Source of the DNA: Fomitopsis serialis
Lineage: Eukaryota; Basidiomycota; Agaricomycetes; Polyporales; Fomitopsidaceae
DNA length: 62,904 nucleotides
Reading direction: 5' to 3'
NCBI RefSeq assembly: GCF_022376445.1
Contig: NW_025955182.1
Location: 1 to 62,904 of the forward strand
Part shown: one piece after another, positions 23,047-36,063 of the stretch
Layout of the letters: each line of letters starts with the position of its first letter
Position numbering within the stretch: position 1 is the first letter of the stretch
The notes under the pieces: model-generated
What the model was told of the DNA's origin: nothing
Databases searched by the model: none
What the model saw: only the letters and a program-made list of their open reading frames with translations
Program-made: the position numbers and the translations under genes

Positions 23047-23635
23047 ACGACGTCGTCACGAACCTAGCAGCGTGCAATATAGGGTAGGTCTGCTATTGCG
23101 GGGCACTCGGAAGAGTGTTCGAACTTTGAGTTCGCCAGAGGCGGGACGTCGAATGGGAAATGGGAAGTGAAGGAACATACGTGTATGACGTACGTGTACG
23201 ATACGCAGAATCTATTAACACCGGAGTATAGTGGTGGAGGACACTAAGGACACGCACACGGGCCGTTGACACGCTGCTTCACGATGATGCTTAAGGTTTT
23301 GCGACTGGCTGGATTGCCCGAAAACAGGAGAGGCGGAAGTCATACTCGTGAACAATATCTCGCGGCGGCTGGTTTCATTGCATTCAGGACTTTGCTGAGC
23401 TTGATGTTCAAGCTAAGTGACCAAAAACGCAACATGAGTCAACACACTTGTGAGGAATATCGTTCTAGTGCGGTTCTTTCTATGGATGCATAAGGAAACT
23501 CACTACCTCTGGCGGGCGACTGAAGGTAAGAAGTATGCAATACGAATACAGACGTTATAGATTACATCGTGAGTTGTGCGTCACTTCATTGTCTGTTGAT
23601 ACGACGTGTGCCATCTGAATGAAACGATGCGTGCG
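23047..23635. other. Region between convergent genes
   Basis: 3' flanks of the methyltransferase and of the first F-box gene. No gene, repeat or RNA was recognised. Confidence 0.5.
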
Positions 23636-26091
23636 CTACATCGTCTCCTTCGTGACTGGCAGCTTGACGGTATAAATCCCAGCAGCCTCTGGACTACTAG
23701 CAGGCAGGCGAACCTCCAGCAGTTCGGAGTCGGTATCTGGTTCTTTCTTGTGCCTAGCAATTGGAACCACTCAGTCACCACACACCGCGAAATGGATTCA
23801 TGATGAGAGAAGCTTACGTTACTATGAGGTGCGTCATTGCGGGTGACCAAAATTCCAGGTACTTATGCGGGCAGATCTTGCAGGCATACCGACTCGCCTT
23901 CTTCCGTCTGTCTGCCTCACAAATCTTTGCCTGCACAACCTCTTCGGGAGTTGCTAGCCGCAATGGGCCATTTGAGTGGTTGTAGGTGTCACTCCATACC
24001 ATCTATTAATGCGGATTCACGGATATGTAATGACGCCAAGAGATAAATCAGACTCACTGCCGCACGCCAAGTCATACTGTGGCCATCGTCCCTCATAAAC
24101 CTGACATCCAACTCGTCCATCTCTTTCGCCGTCGCCGTCTCTGAATTCTTGCCACAGAGCTCCATGAGCTGTCGGACTAGCTTAGATGGCTTGCCCGAGA
24201 CGCGTATGCTGATCGAAATGGCCTGCTCGAAAGGCCAGTCCCATGCGAGTAGCTTAGAGACATATTCCGCATATGCATCCGCCTTTACTAGCTGGGGTAG
24301 ATCCCGGTGCAAACAATTGTGCTCCGTGAGGCTTGGGTAGAAAAGACCACAGTTGTGGCAATTCGCGGAAGTGCAGTGAAACGTTGTCGTCGCAAGTTCC
24401 AATACATCCACGTCGCCTCGCAAGCCTGCTCTAGTCGAGGTTTTGTCGACCTGCACAGATCTAGACGCATCCACCAGTGCACGTAGTTCGCCACGCACAC
24501 GCGCGTCCCACTGCTTCGCGCGCATTACCACCTTTTTCTCCAATGCCGCGAGGCTGTCCTTGTTGACTTGCACCTCCACAGGAGCACACATTATCTCGCG
24601 GATTTCCGGCATGAGCGCGATGTCGCCGAGTCTGAGTCCGTAGCCCAGTACTTCGGGATGTTCCTTGAGATCCAACAGGGTATTTTCCATGGCGTGCCAG
24701 CGTCGACTCAGCCTCTGCGTCAGTTCGAACGCGAGGCGCTCTTCCCGTAATTCCTGCATGCACTTGACCATATCCTTGCGTATGTTTTGCCAAACTGATG
24801 TACACACTGATGTCAGTATTGGCGAAGAAGAGCATTTTGGGGTGCGCACTCCGGTCTGTGAGCTTCTCAGCAACCACAACATGCTCATGTTGATAGAATG
24901 GCGCGTTATTGTTCTTCTTGATATAGTCAAGCTCGGGACCCCACCCGAGGGAGCACAATCTCGACACAATTCTAGATGTCGGAATCACTCAATTTGGAAT
25001 TGACGCCACAGAGCACCGACACGTACTCCTGAAGACGTTCTGCCTTCATTTCGGCTTGCTCCTTCTTGGTTTGTCTTTCGGCCCAATCGACACAAAGTGA
25101 GGCATGCTACGCACCAGAGGTTATAAACGATACGAGGACTGTTGTAATGACGCAAGAACTCAATCCTTACCTTTGCGATCCTCTTCACCCGCAGTATCTC
25201 AGTGCCGATAAACAACGCTAAGTCGTGGTCATCATTGGCCTTCACTAGGTTCTCCCACGTATACATGAGCCTTTTCACCTCAGACCGCAGGTATACCTTG
25301 TCAGTTTCGCGGTGCCTACCAATGTAGCACTACAGGAACTGGTGATCAGCATAGAAAGATGACCATGATGACACTGCGAGCATACCCTATTGAACATATT
25401 CGCAGGTACGTTGTCCCATTGATCGTATCTCTCATCAAAATCAGATTGACTGCAGGCAACGCTGCCACCACAACATTTGGTTAGTAGCTAGTATATGCTA
25501 ACGGATTCATGGGATTACTGACTTCTGGGGAAAGCAATCCTTGCAGAAACGCGCGTACAATTCCCAGAGCGTGTCTGTAACATTGCCGGTTCCACACGCC
25601 TATAGAGTACAACGGAATTACGGTGAGTGACATAGAAACCGCACTGTTAAGCAGAAATATGACTTACAGTGCAATGTGTCGAGAAGAGGAACGAAGCCCA
25701 TGCAGGCTCATTGAGGTGATTAGGACGCGGAGGCAAGTCTTGCACGTTCTTCAGGGTCTCCTTCCATACGTATGCCGAGCTCTTCATCATCAACAACCCG
25801 TGCAGTGGTTTCGACGACCATGATAGGCTGAGCAAGTCTCGTGGATGAAGACGCCGGAATATCTGCGCGCATGAAAACGGTTTCCTGAGACCCGCATATG
25901 CAGATACCTTGAATACGTACCTCAAACACAACATCAATCGGCATGTCGAGCATGCCTTTGAGGCCACCGCGACTTCGCCCGCGCGCGGGCTTGCCGCCGC
26001 GCTTTCTCTGCGCTCCCACTTTCCGAGTCGTGGTTGAGCTGCCCTTTACATCCGCAGACGCAGTTGAGCGTTTGACTTTCTTCGGGAGCAT
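23636..26091 (-). CDS. Large F-box protein (tandem paralogue 1)
   Basis: Ten exons: 26091-25921, 25862-25668, 25599-25523, 25461-25386, 25329-25171, 25106-25027, 24971-24850, 24795-24058, 24002-23818, 23753-23636; about 639 aa. A basic leader is followed by an F-box (MPIDVVFE|IFRRLHPRDLLSLSWSSKPL, then SSAYVWKETLKNVQDLP). This is the form expanded in polypore fungi, where F-box proteins recruit substrates to SCF ubiquitin ligases through Skp1. The remainder is family-specific, with a CGTG...FCKDC zinc-like cluster (exon 3), a helical middle and a second Cys/His cluster HCTSANCHNCGLFY...EHNC. It ends GIYTVKLPVTKETM. One extra base is implied at the exon 7/8 junction (run of four A at 24792-24795, plus strand), where the paralogue reads in phase. 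Target unknown. Confidence 0.85.
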
Positions 26092-26547
26092 TCCGGTGTA
26101 GCTGGCTCAAGAATGGTCGGTGAACGTAACGTTGGAACGTAAATAGAAGCCAGAGCAAATAACTTGTCGATGTTCTGCTTCAAGTCGTTCATTGCGACGC
26201 GCAACAGTCCGCGTTTCAGTTGGCGCCTTGGCCACAGAGCCACACGGTCACGCGATTGACACATGGTGAACGCGGTTGTGGCAACTATCATAGTTACTAA
26301 TATAGACTCTCGGTGAGAAAGGTCAACTAGCAAGAACAGTTGTGCGGAACATATGGGGGACTTCAAGCTTCAAGCTTCAAGATTCGGTAGCATGCATTGA
26401 ATGTGTACATCCGATCAGTGTCCATACACGGTCATTGACTTCGCTGTCGTTTTCGTCAATGTCAAAGCCAATAGCAGGGTGATGCCGGAGAATGTCGAGG
26501 AAGATGACTCGGAACTTGAAGAACAAAAAACAGTGAAACTACACTGT
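26092..26547. other. Spacer between the tandem F-box genes
   Basis: 456 bases with the promoter of paralogue 1 and the 3' flank of paralogue 2. It contains one copy of the 18-base word described at 26269. A GCTTCAAGCTTCAAG direct repeat lies near 26368-26382. Confidence 0.5.
26269..26286 (-). repeat. Conserved upstream word of F-box genes (copy 1)
   Basis: An 18-base perfect match to 29067-29084, inside a longer similar stretch beginning TTGACAC. It lies 178-195 bases before the ATG of paralogue 1 and 184-201 before that of paralogue 2, so the position is conserved. Candidate regulatory element or remnant of the duplicated promoter. Confidence 0.6.
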
Positions 26548-28883
26548 CTAGTGGCCTTGCAGCTTCACCTGATAGACACCGTTAGCCTCCAGACTATCAA
26601 GTGCCCCGGATTGTAGTAGACTCTCCGAGCGCGCTGCAAGGGTCGGCACTCTGATGTCGTTCCTACGTAGTGATCGGTCAGTTCATTTAAGCTGTTCGAT
26701 GTCCAACACAGACTAGTACTTACTTTATCCTGGGGACCAACCAGGACTTTCGCGCCTGAATCCCCAATTCGTGTTCCTTGGCGTCGGCAACCTCATAGGA
26801 AGTCGCGAGACGCCAGCTCTTGATGCTGCTCGGACGTGTTTGATGGAACATCTGACGACCGATGTTCGACGTTCAGTGTTCAAAAAACTCGAAGTGAAGA
26901 ATTGATGAATACCGCAGATCGCCAGGTCATGACATCCTCATTGTTTCTCACGAAACGCACATCCAGTGCATCCATTTCCTTCGCAGTTACCACCTTTGGG
27001 TCCATGCCGCAAAGCTCTATCAGCTTGAGAGCATCAGCAGATGGCGCAGATACACCGAGTCTGTCGAAGCAGATGGCCAATAGATGGCCGTGGTTTTTGA
27101 ACTTTTTGGAGAGGAATTGGCCGTATACGTCATCGTGTCCTCGTTGGAATAGTGGAGCACGCAGACATGCATGTGCGAGAGCACCTGGATAATACAGGCG
27201 GTGGTTGCAGATGAGGCAGCGGAAGCTCGTCGTTGCCAGCTCTAATGGGTCCACAGTGTTTCGTGTGTCTGCCGCGGTGAGCTTTGCGGCCGAGCCGCCA
27301 GACTGGCGCGGCGTGAGCAGACCACGCAGGTCATTGCTGACATATGACACCCATTCCTCGACCACCTGGCCCATACATCCTCGCAGCGCCGTGAAGTTGG
27401 TAAAGTTGACTTCCTCGTTCTCGGGAGCGCACATGATCTGGCGGATTTGCGGCGAAAGCGCGATGTCGCCTAAGCCGAGGCAGTAAACCTGCGCCTTTGA
27501 GTGTTGTACGAGTTCCTCGAGGGCAAACTCCAAGTCTGGCCAGCGTTTGGGCAGACTGTATCTCAATTCGTGCTCGAGACGCTCTTGCCTGGTCTGTTGC
27601 ATGCACTTGACCATGTCCCCGCGCATGTTCTGCCAAGCTAGGCAGGTTCATCGAAGTCAGTGTGAATACACATGTTCGTAGGAGAGGGCGAGCAAATGAC
27701 ATACCACGGTCTGAGAGCCTCCTCGCCGCACGCATCTGTTCGTGCTTCCTTATCGGTGCATAATCCTTTCGCTGTAAGTAATCGAGCTCGGGGCCCCACC
27801 CGATACCTCGCAGCCTAGAAATAACACTACCGTTCATGGCAATCAGTCTGGAAATGATGTTTGTGTATTTTGCCCCATCTGCTTACTCTTCAAGGCGCAA
27901 CTGGACTTGTCTGTCAGCCCAATCACAACAGAGCGTGACATGCTGTGTATTGTAGTAGTAAGTGATCATTGAAAAGTGAGCTACGATTAAACATCACATA
28001 GATCAGATGGCCTACCTTCTCGACTTTCTGTACCTGCAAAATCCGTCTGCCGATAAACATTGCCAGTTTGTCTTCGTTGTCGATCTTTACGAGCTTCTCC
28101 CAGTTGTCTAAGATATCCTGTACTTCAGACCTCAAGAGAAATCCGGGGTAATCACTTTTGGGATAGTGACTCTATCGGATGCAAGGGTGGGTCAGGATGA
28201 CTGTCATCTCGGTGACAGGGACGCACATTAAACATATTGAATGGAACACCTGCAAATATGCCCCCTTTCTCCTGGAGTGCGCGATCATAACTATCTTCGT
28301 CCATGAGCCTGTTCAAAGGGAGACGCAAGAAGGTGAGGCAGAATCGTTGTGATTGAATAATACCACATTTACTTCGTACTGCTGCATTGCTTACAAAAAC
28401 GGGCATAGAATTCCCATACTGGCACCGGAATGGATCCCGTTCCACATGACTGACATTCAGCGAACGTTGACATCAACTGGCAATAATGGAAGTGAAGCCA
28501 TCACTCACCGAGCAATGCGACGAGAACAATAGAGAAATCCATGCGGGCTCAATTAAGTGCTCTGGACGCGGAGGCAGGTCTTGGACACTGCTCAGCGATG
28601 CTTTCCATATAAAAGCTGAGCTTTTCTTCATGAGAAACGCGTGGAATGACTTTGAGCTCCATGAGAGCCTCAGCAAGTCGCGCGGGTGAAGACGCTGCAT
28701 GATCTACATGCGCAACGTGAGTTCATATACCGAGGATAAAAGACCGTTACTCACCTCGTAGAGAATATCCGTTGGCATGACTTTGAGACCGCCATGCGTG
28801 CGCCTCCGCACGGTGCCGCCATTGGCACCCTTCACAGGCACTGAGTCGGATGCAGCTGTTCGTTTGGTTTTTCTGGCGTGCAT
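26548..28883 (-). CDS. Large F-box protein (tandem paralogue 2)
   Basis: Ten exons: 28883-28755, 28703-28509, 28449-28373, 28308-28227, 28171-28016, 27942-27887, 27847-27705, 27637-26913, 26851-26724, 26662-26548; 601 aa with every junction in phase. The F-box is MPTDILYE|IMQRLHPRDLLRLSWSSKSF, then SSAFIWKASLSSVQDLPPRP. Exons 2 and 3 are the same lengths (195 and 77 bases) as in paralogue 1, and the order CGTG, FYARFCKQC, WGPELDY, DMVKCMQ, LGDIAL, IMCAPE, PLELATTSF, TAKEMDALDVRFVR is shared. It ends GVYQVKLQGH. It appears intact. SCF adaptor role is from family knowledge; the substrate is unknown. Confidence 0.88.
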
Positions 28884-31800
28884 GTCGAGGTTATATACGT
28901 TTAGATGAGAGCAAATCGGCGAGACAAGAGGGAGAAGATGGCCAGCCTGGGGCAGACGAACTTGAAGAGTACTCAGGCTGTCTACTCAAGTCTCAGCAGG
29001 TCGTCACAGTCAACTTGAGCGCAGCGTCACACGACGCGACGCGGTCGCGTCTTTGACACGTGATGCAACGCGGTTGTGGCAACTCTGGAATTGCCACGTC
29101 GCCGCAAAAGGACGCGGCTCTCGAACGTTCGGACACCTATGTATGTGCTGGGGCCACTGATACTCCCATGCTCCTGCGAACCCGCTCACCACACATCTGG
29201 TCATAATCCAACGGAGGAAGGGTAGGCGCCTTGTCATGTACCAGATCTAGCCTAGCCAGGGCTTCGACGGTCCCTGCCAGGCAACGTCGCAGCCATGTGT
29301 GTACGGCCTTTCCTTCGTCCGTCTTCCTGACAGTGACGTAGTTCACGGCTGATGTCATAGCTCAGACAATCGGGGACACGTCCGCGACGTTATAAGGCGG
29401 TTTCAGCATCCAGCTGTACGTTGGATCTTCGGCTGCGCACGTACAGCATCTTACCTCTCACCGTCAACACTCGACGAGGGAATTTCCGTCTATCACCTGT
29501 GATATGCAACAAGGCGCGCAAAGCTGGTGACTATATGCAGGATTCATGGCATGAAGGTGCGTCGTCCAACACTACATGACGAGGGCCTATGGGCCGAGTG
29601 GCTGTCGCTATTGCGGCACTGGACGATCTCGCTCTCGCTGAATCCACGTTCATAACTTACCCCAGTACCGTTTCTTCCCCACGACCTGCCGAGGCCTTGA
29701 GCTGTTCGCTTCGATCAGCGCTGGTTTCGCAGGACTACTCGACTCCGGGTCGATGATGACGTCGCGTCTATCATCCCGTGCCGTTGGCCCAGTGGCTTCC
29801 GCGCACAATACCTAAGTTACACACAACTCAGAACTCGCAAATCGGCCTCAACTACGGTCTTACCTCTGGTGCGAGATTGTAGGATGCGGTACAGTGCACT
29901 GCCAAGTGAGTGTTCCAAGCGGTTCATAAAAGTTCATCTAACGCTCTCCGCTGTACTGCTCTCACACCGGAGCAATGGGTCCTGCCAGGTGCTTCCTACT
30001 CAGCGTCTTCGTCGCCTAGGCCTCTGCTTGCATACCGGGTGCACGCTGGGTACACTCTCACGATCATCGTCTGACGTCGACCCTGCAAGCGAGTATCGCT
30101 AGATAGAAGATTCTGGACCATTGCGGTATGTCATATATATAATTTCCCGCCGACGTCATTGCTACATGTCTTCGCTATATGAAGCTCACTTCCGTGCAAA
30201 TGTTTGAGGTAGAATTCAAACGCATTCGCAGCGCCGGAGAGCTCGAGGTGTCGTTGGTCCTCGGTTTAGTCTTCCTGCGCATTGCACCAGACTCGCTCGT
30301 CATAATACATGGCTCCGCCGTGCGTTGTTCCGATGTCGTCCTGTATGTGTTCGAGGCTGATCAGGGCAAACTTCAGTTTCGAAGTATTTCCAGACGTCTG
30401 TACGAGGAGTGTCCGGTCGTTCAACGTTCAGCCTCAACCCGCCTATCGACGCAGATGATCTCGTAACAAGAGGCTGCTGGTCATCAGTTCCTCGTATTCT
30501 GCTTTCGCGCGCCAATACTCCTGCCAAAACTATACTTACTGTGCGCTGCCGCCAGAGGGAGCTGCGCGTACTCACTGCGAGCGAGCCTATGTACTCTAAC
30601 AGCGCTCCGATATCATGAGATGTCGTGAGGACCAGGCGCCTGACATTGTTGCATTGCGTATCTCTTCATGGTGAGCTCTCGAGTCTTCCGCAGAGGTGGT
30701 AATCAATTGAGATCTGATAACGTTTTCTGTCATGCTAGCACTTATTGGCGTTCTCAGCCTCATTGAGAATGTCTATCTTCCTGCCCGCGAACGTCTGTCC
30801 TTCATCAAGTTTCGTAGGTGTTCCACTGTTCACACCAAATCTCTGAGAAGCCCCCTGACCATGCCGAACGGGCAATTGACTTGCGTTTCGTGTCAAATGA
30901 TGGCACGAGCACTGCAGTTACTGCCAGGACTATCCACCCCGCCAACACCAGGACTTGCGCCCACTCACATATTGGATGAATAGACTGTATCTGCTGTGCG
31001 CTAATCGGGGCGCGTCCTCGACGTCACTGACGGTCCTTCTACTTACCAAACTCAGTTCACTTGGTACGGACTTCATCAGTCGAATTGTTGTACATAGCGC
31101 TATATTCGGCATTGACACGGCACTGCATTCGTCACTACAGTTTGATAGGACCCCCGCGTGGTTTGTGCCGAAGAGAAGCGCGAATGTGGTCTGGATTCGT
31201 TCATTATACATAGCACAGCGCTTCTCAAGAGTTCGCTGTCGGTAAGTCACCTTCTACTTACAGTCCCATCTGGCGGTAAGTATGTGTGGAATCGGAGTCT
31301 AAGCTCGGCCTCGGTATTGGGCTTAGTCACAGCGACTTCTTACATACCACGTACTTACTTACCGCAAGTCGATTACTGCGAATGCTGCTGATGCCTCTCA
31401 TGCTTTTTAGTGACCTTTGTTGCGTATTCCAGCTCATCGTACCGGGGTTTGCTACCGGCTCTGTGTGTATCATCGGACGCGTTCATGTGCAACAATGGTG
31501 AGTACCGTCTGGTTTCTGGCCCATGACAGCCTGACCTTCCGGATTTTCTAGTACTCGGAACCCCTGGTCGAGAAGAAGCTCGAGAGCCTCTGACTCCACG
31601 CCCTCGGCCAATCTTACGGCATACAAAATGAGCGACACGGGTGCTGTACTGCCCTCGTAGGTGCCGCCGCGATCGACCAGTATACATCTCGTAGCTCGGC
31701 GGATTCAGGTTGTTGGATCTGCTCACAATGGGAAACTCCGTGATGAAAAGCAGAGCACCGGCGCATCACTCAGGATTCAAGCCATCCGTGCAAGACATGT

Positions 31801-33921
31801 GGCCCGGCGGATGCGCAGTGGCCGCGTTCAATTTGGAGCAACCGTACATTCACAGGACAATCGAGCGGCCGTCAGCAGGCACTTGGCAATCGGTGTCACC
31901 GAAGTTGACGGAGTCTTCTGGCAACTGTGCGCGAGAGATGCAGCCAATGGCACCGCTCCCGTTGCACACGCATCAAGCTGTGCACCGATCCCAAGATCCC
32001 CGCGATTCAGGCCCGACGGAGCCTCTCGCGCACTATAGACCACGGTATGTGTGACCTACGCCTTCGTCTTGCGTGGATATTCACCGACGGTTTTTCGCGA
32101 TGCTCTTGCGTTCCATGTTGGTGAGGGAACTGGCACTGGCAGGTCTGTGCGGTCTACTCACGGCACTCGGAGCCAGGTCACCTTCAGCCATGTGATGTCA
32201 ATCTCGAGGACAAGACACAGGTGTCAGCTGCATCCCTGGCTCTTATGTCGAGCCACCGGATTACGTCCTCCCTCGGACCTCGGGGTCAGACATTCGGATC
32301 TCATACGGGCTTCTGCGTCCCAGACAGAAGTTCCAGGTCGCCGGAGGCACATCAAGGTCCGCTGCACCTGCGGACGCATCGTACTTAACCATTGAAAGAT
32401 CACAGGAACATACCATATACGATCAAAGTAGGCAACTCGCCGGTATCAGATACAAGCCACATGCAGTATCGCTGGACGAGTTGTTTTCGCGGACAGAGGC
32501 AGTTGACCAGGCAGACACGTGGACCACCACCCCGAGCTCGAGCAGCACAAGTGGCCCCGCGGCTAACCTGTGACATCGCAGGGATCTGCAAACACCAGGG
32601 CCGTAGCCGTGTCTCAGAACCTGCTGGAACTGCACGTCGTGTCCGCAAAAGGCCCATCATGCATGTCGATCGCTATCGGCCGGCCGTGCTGGCTTGGCCG
32701 CCTCGCGAAGCGTGCAAAGTCGCTGAGCACCGGGGCTACCCCCCGATAGGACCCATCGTGCACGGGTGGACGGCCGCTCCAGCTTCTCCCCTCCAGAAGG
32801 CTCCGTCCACGTTCCGCGCCGTCCGCGCTTCTGTCCTCACAAGGCGTCGTGCATACCATTCACAGTGTAGGTTTACAGTTCTTCGCGCATGCACGCTGCG
32901 TATCGTTTACAGTTCACAACGAATGTCCGTGACGAGCGGTCCCTCGGAGAGACGCAAACGAGTACTATGACTGTACAGAGAAGACGGGTGTGGGAATACG
33001 GACATTAACAAGGAGCTCGTACTATACAGTAGACAGACCGCCGATGTCAGCTGTCCGACCCCATTACGTGCGGGACTGGGCGAGCGCGCCGTCGACGGCC
33101 GGGAAACCCTAAAAAGTCTATGAAACCATGATGCGGAAGGTCCTCAGCGTATGCGTGATGTCTAATGTGGATTTCCAGAGAACAGCGAGCAGACGACGAC
33201 AGATGCAGTGCGAGAGGACAGACACAAACAAATAGACAGAGACGAGGACAGACACAAGGACGGAGCAGAAACGACGAGACGGCCAGACAGAGGAGACGAC
33301 GATACTACCCGAAGTAAATGTATCATAAGTCATGAGAGAGACGTGCATGGGTGGTGATGATTACTGAACATTCGGACCTGCGAGCATGAGATCCGGGCGG
33401 GGTGGACCAAGCCGCCCCAGCCAATCCGTCCTTTCCGAGCGCGAACCGAGCCCGCGTGGGGCGACTGTGGAAGATGCTGATGAAAGGAATTGATAAAAAA
33501 TTGCTGACGTGCCGAGAGTGAACTGAAATGCATGTGGAATGACAGGAAACGGGGCGAGACCAACGCGGTCGGGGTCGGTGGTGATCTGGACGTGGATTCG
33601 TTTTGCGTGGTCGGTAGGCGCTGTGCTCGGGATTACGCGGGGTCGGCGGGGTGAGAGGGCGGTGCAGTGTTTGAGCACTATCCAAGCACTGACGTGTGGG
33701 GGGAGCGAGCAGCAGAATCGAGATGGACAATACGCGAGCACTGGTGTACGTGTCGCCACACTGAAGTACACACACTCCGGCTTCCGGGCCGGAAGAGGTA
33801 TGCACTTCTGCGGCGTGAGGTGCAAAAGTGAAGCCTTGAACAGCCAAAAACGATGCAGGGTGGATGAACTGGAAATGGGGGTGTCTGGGCGGGGGCAATG
33901 CAGAAACGGTGGGACAGGGAG
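28884..33921. other. Gene-poor 5 kb stretch
   Basis: Frames are short and motif-free. Possible relics: a 73-codon minus-strand frame at 29137-29358 with a TTATAA about 40 bases upstream of its ATG, and hydrophobic plus-strand pieces near 30733 (LIGVLSLIENVYLP) and 31370-31470 (RLLRMLLMPLMLFSDLCCVF). The latter could come from a decayed membrane-protein gene. None could be spliced into a product. The last 600 bases are 3' flank of the next gene. Lower coding signal than elsewhere in the window. Confidence 0.45.
29067..29084 (-). repeat. Conserved upstream word of F-box genes (copy 2)
   Basis: Partner of 26269-26286, ahead of paralogue 2. The surrounding sequence also holds a CACGTG E-box (29058-29063) that is CACATG in the other copy. 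Confidence 0.6.
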
Positions 33922-36063
33922 TCAAGCAGCGAGCACATCGCCGGCAGCGTTTGCGCCAGCGTCGCCGACTATGGTTTCGGCGTCGCTCATGCCCGTCGCG
34001 TCCGACATGATGCTCTTCGCCTTGTGCACCGCGAACTTTGGGGAGTGCCGTCTCTGCTCCAAAGCACGTGATCAGCAAACCCAGCATACACCCACAAACC
34101 AAGCTCGAAACACGCACCGACTTGCGTTCTTTGTGTCCTGGAGACGTCCGGTCCTTGTCGCGCTCCCGGTGCTCCTTCTCCTTCGGGCTCGTCCGCCCGC
34201 TGCGCTTGGGTGATGTGCGCCCGCGCTCCTCCGCCACGGGCGACGACCGACGACTGCCACGGTCGCGGTCCTTCCCCTTCTTCTCTTCTCTCTGCTTCTC
34301 CTTTTCCTTCCCCTTCTTCTCCTCCTTCTCGCGTTCCGCAGCGACATACCGCACGTGGTCTTCGTCGCGCTCGCGATGCGCCGCGACGAGCCCCGCAATA
34401 TGCTTCTTCTCTGCCTGGCGCTGCTCCCGCTGTTCGTAGTGGTGCCGCTCCTTCACCTTCTCCACCTCGACCGCCCGCTGGATCTCCTCCGGCGCCCTCT
34501 CGACTTCAGCAGCAGCCTCAACCACATTCGCAGCTGCGAGGGCCTCCTTGACCTCCATCGGCGGCTCCTCCTCCTCCTCCTTCCCGAGCTCGATATCTTG
34601 TTCCGGCGGGCTCGGCGTCCCACCCCGTCTCCGCGCACCTAGCGCAGGCATGAACATATCCATGTTCGTCATCGTCCACGCGAACCCAGGCTCGTACAGC
34701 TCCGCGAAGCTCAGCGCGTGCGTGTCCTCCGCCGCCCGCGCGTGGTGCTGCACGACGTGCGCGGAGACGTTCAGGCGTTCCTGCGTGCGTTCCGCGAGGA
34801 GGCCCGCGATCCGGTCGTCCGTGCGCTTCTCGCGGTCCTTGTCCTTCGCGCGGATCTTGGGCTTCGTCGATCGCGCGTTCCGCGCAGCGTTGCTCGACAG
34901 CTCGGGCGAGTCGTCCCTGCTCGAGTGCGCGCTGGCGACCCTCGACGAGTCCGGTGTCCGGCTGCTCAGCGAGGACGGTGTCCGTGGGAACGGATACTCG
35001 GCCAGCATCTCGGACGCGTCGCGCTCGCGGTCCTTGCCCTTCTCCAGTGCGCGCCGTGCCTCGGGGGAGGAGGCGAAGCTCGTGGTCGAGAGCGACATCG
35101 ACCGGGACGGCACGATAGACGGGGCGGCGGATATCGCTGTCGAATCGGACGAGCTGAACAGTGGTGGGGAGAGCGACGATCGGCTTGTGGAGGGAACACC
35201 GAGTCCCACTGCGGCCGCCGCGTCGCCCTCGCTCATGCTCCTGCCCTGGAAGGTGTTCATGCCTGTAGGGACGCTCGGGTGGGCGGCGAGGGGAGAGGTC
35301 GGGGAGGGTTTCTGGCCGAGCGGCCACTTCTGGTACTCCCACATGCTGAGTTTCTGGACGGCGCTCGGGGGCACGAAGACGATCGGCGGGAAGGGCGGCG
35401 GGTCCGTGGGCGTGAGCTGGGCAGCCCGGTCAGAGAGTGACGCGCTACAGAGCGGCAGCATACACGCACCTGCACGGACGCGGTGCCCATGTAGTTACTC
35501 GGGCCGGGGATCTCCTGCCAGTCCGGAGAGCTCGCGGGGCTGGGCGTCGCGCTGCTGCCGTTGAGGGAGCCGACGGAGCTGGCGAGATGGACGAAACCGG
35601 CGGCGCGCATGTTGGGGCCGAGGATCCTGCGCGAGTCCATGGCACCCTCGCGGTGGCGGGCGAGCTGGGTCGCGGAGAGGGCGGCCGGGGCGCGATGGCT
35701 GCGGACGGTGCCCCCGGAGGTCGTCGAAGCCGACGCGGTGGGCGACCTGGAGCGGCGACGCCTGACGGGCGGGGGCGGGGGCGGGCTGATGGCGTGGGTG
35801 CTGGAGCTGGCGGACGAGAGCGCAAAGGGCGGGGCGAGAGGCGTGTGCTTGGTGCGGGATGAGGTGAAGACGAAAGAGGTGGATCCGCCGCCGGGGCTGG
35901 TGGGCGAGGACGCGGGGCGGTAGACGAGGGGCGCGGGGAGGGGCTTGGGCCTGCAGTCGTCGAGGTTGAGCGGGGGCGGGGGTGGGCTCTTGCGCTGGGG
36001 CGACCGGGGTGGTGGAGCAGCGACGAACGCTGCTGAGCTTGGCCCGGCGGCGAAGGAGCTCAT
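33922..36063 (-). CDS. Unrecognised Ser/Pro-rich protein with a charged coiled-coil-like segment
   Basis: Three exons (36063-35470, 35416-34118, 34053-33922) give 674 aa. The N-terminal 200 residues are Ser/Pro-rich with polyP runs and GAMDSRRILGPNMRAAGF. Next come PPFPPIVFVPPSAVQKLSMW and EYQKWPLGQ, then a long Ser-rich region. A more conserved-looking block RTDDRIAGLLAERTQERLN...ELYEPGFAWTMTNMDMFMP follows, then about 130 residues of alternating Glu/Lys/Arg (KEKEKQREEKKGKDRDRG) likely to be helical or disordered. The last exon reads RRHSPKFAVHKAKSIMSDATG. The exon 2 frame stays open for about 800 bases past the donor at 34117, but that extension is Pro/His/Arg low-complexity and the spliced end is preferred. 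No family assignment. It shares a divergent promoter with the aldehyde dehydrogenase. Confidence 0.6.

Noticed and set aside
33323..34117. Extension of the Ser/Pro-rich protein frame by about 265 codons
   Set aside because: Sequence after the donor at 34117 is His/Pro/Arg-rich without conservation signs, whereas the splice to 34053 gives a compact end with normal composition.
34548..35564. 338-codon plus-strand frame opposite the Ser/Pro-rich gene
   Set aside because: Mirror of Ser/Glu-rich codons on the other strand; the minus-strand model has splice support and the divergent promoter.
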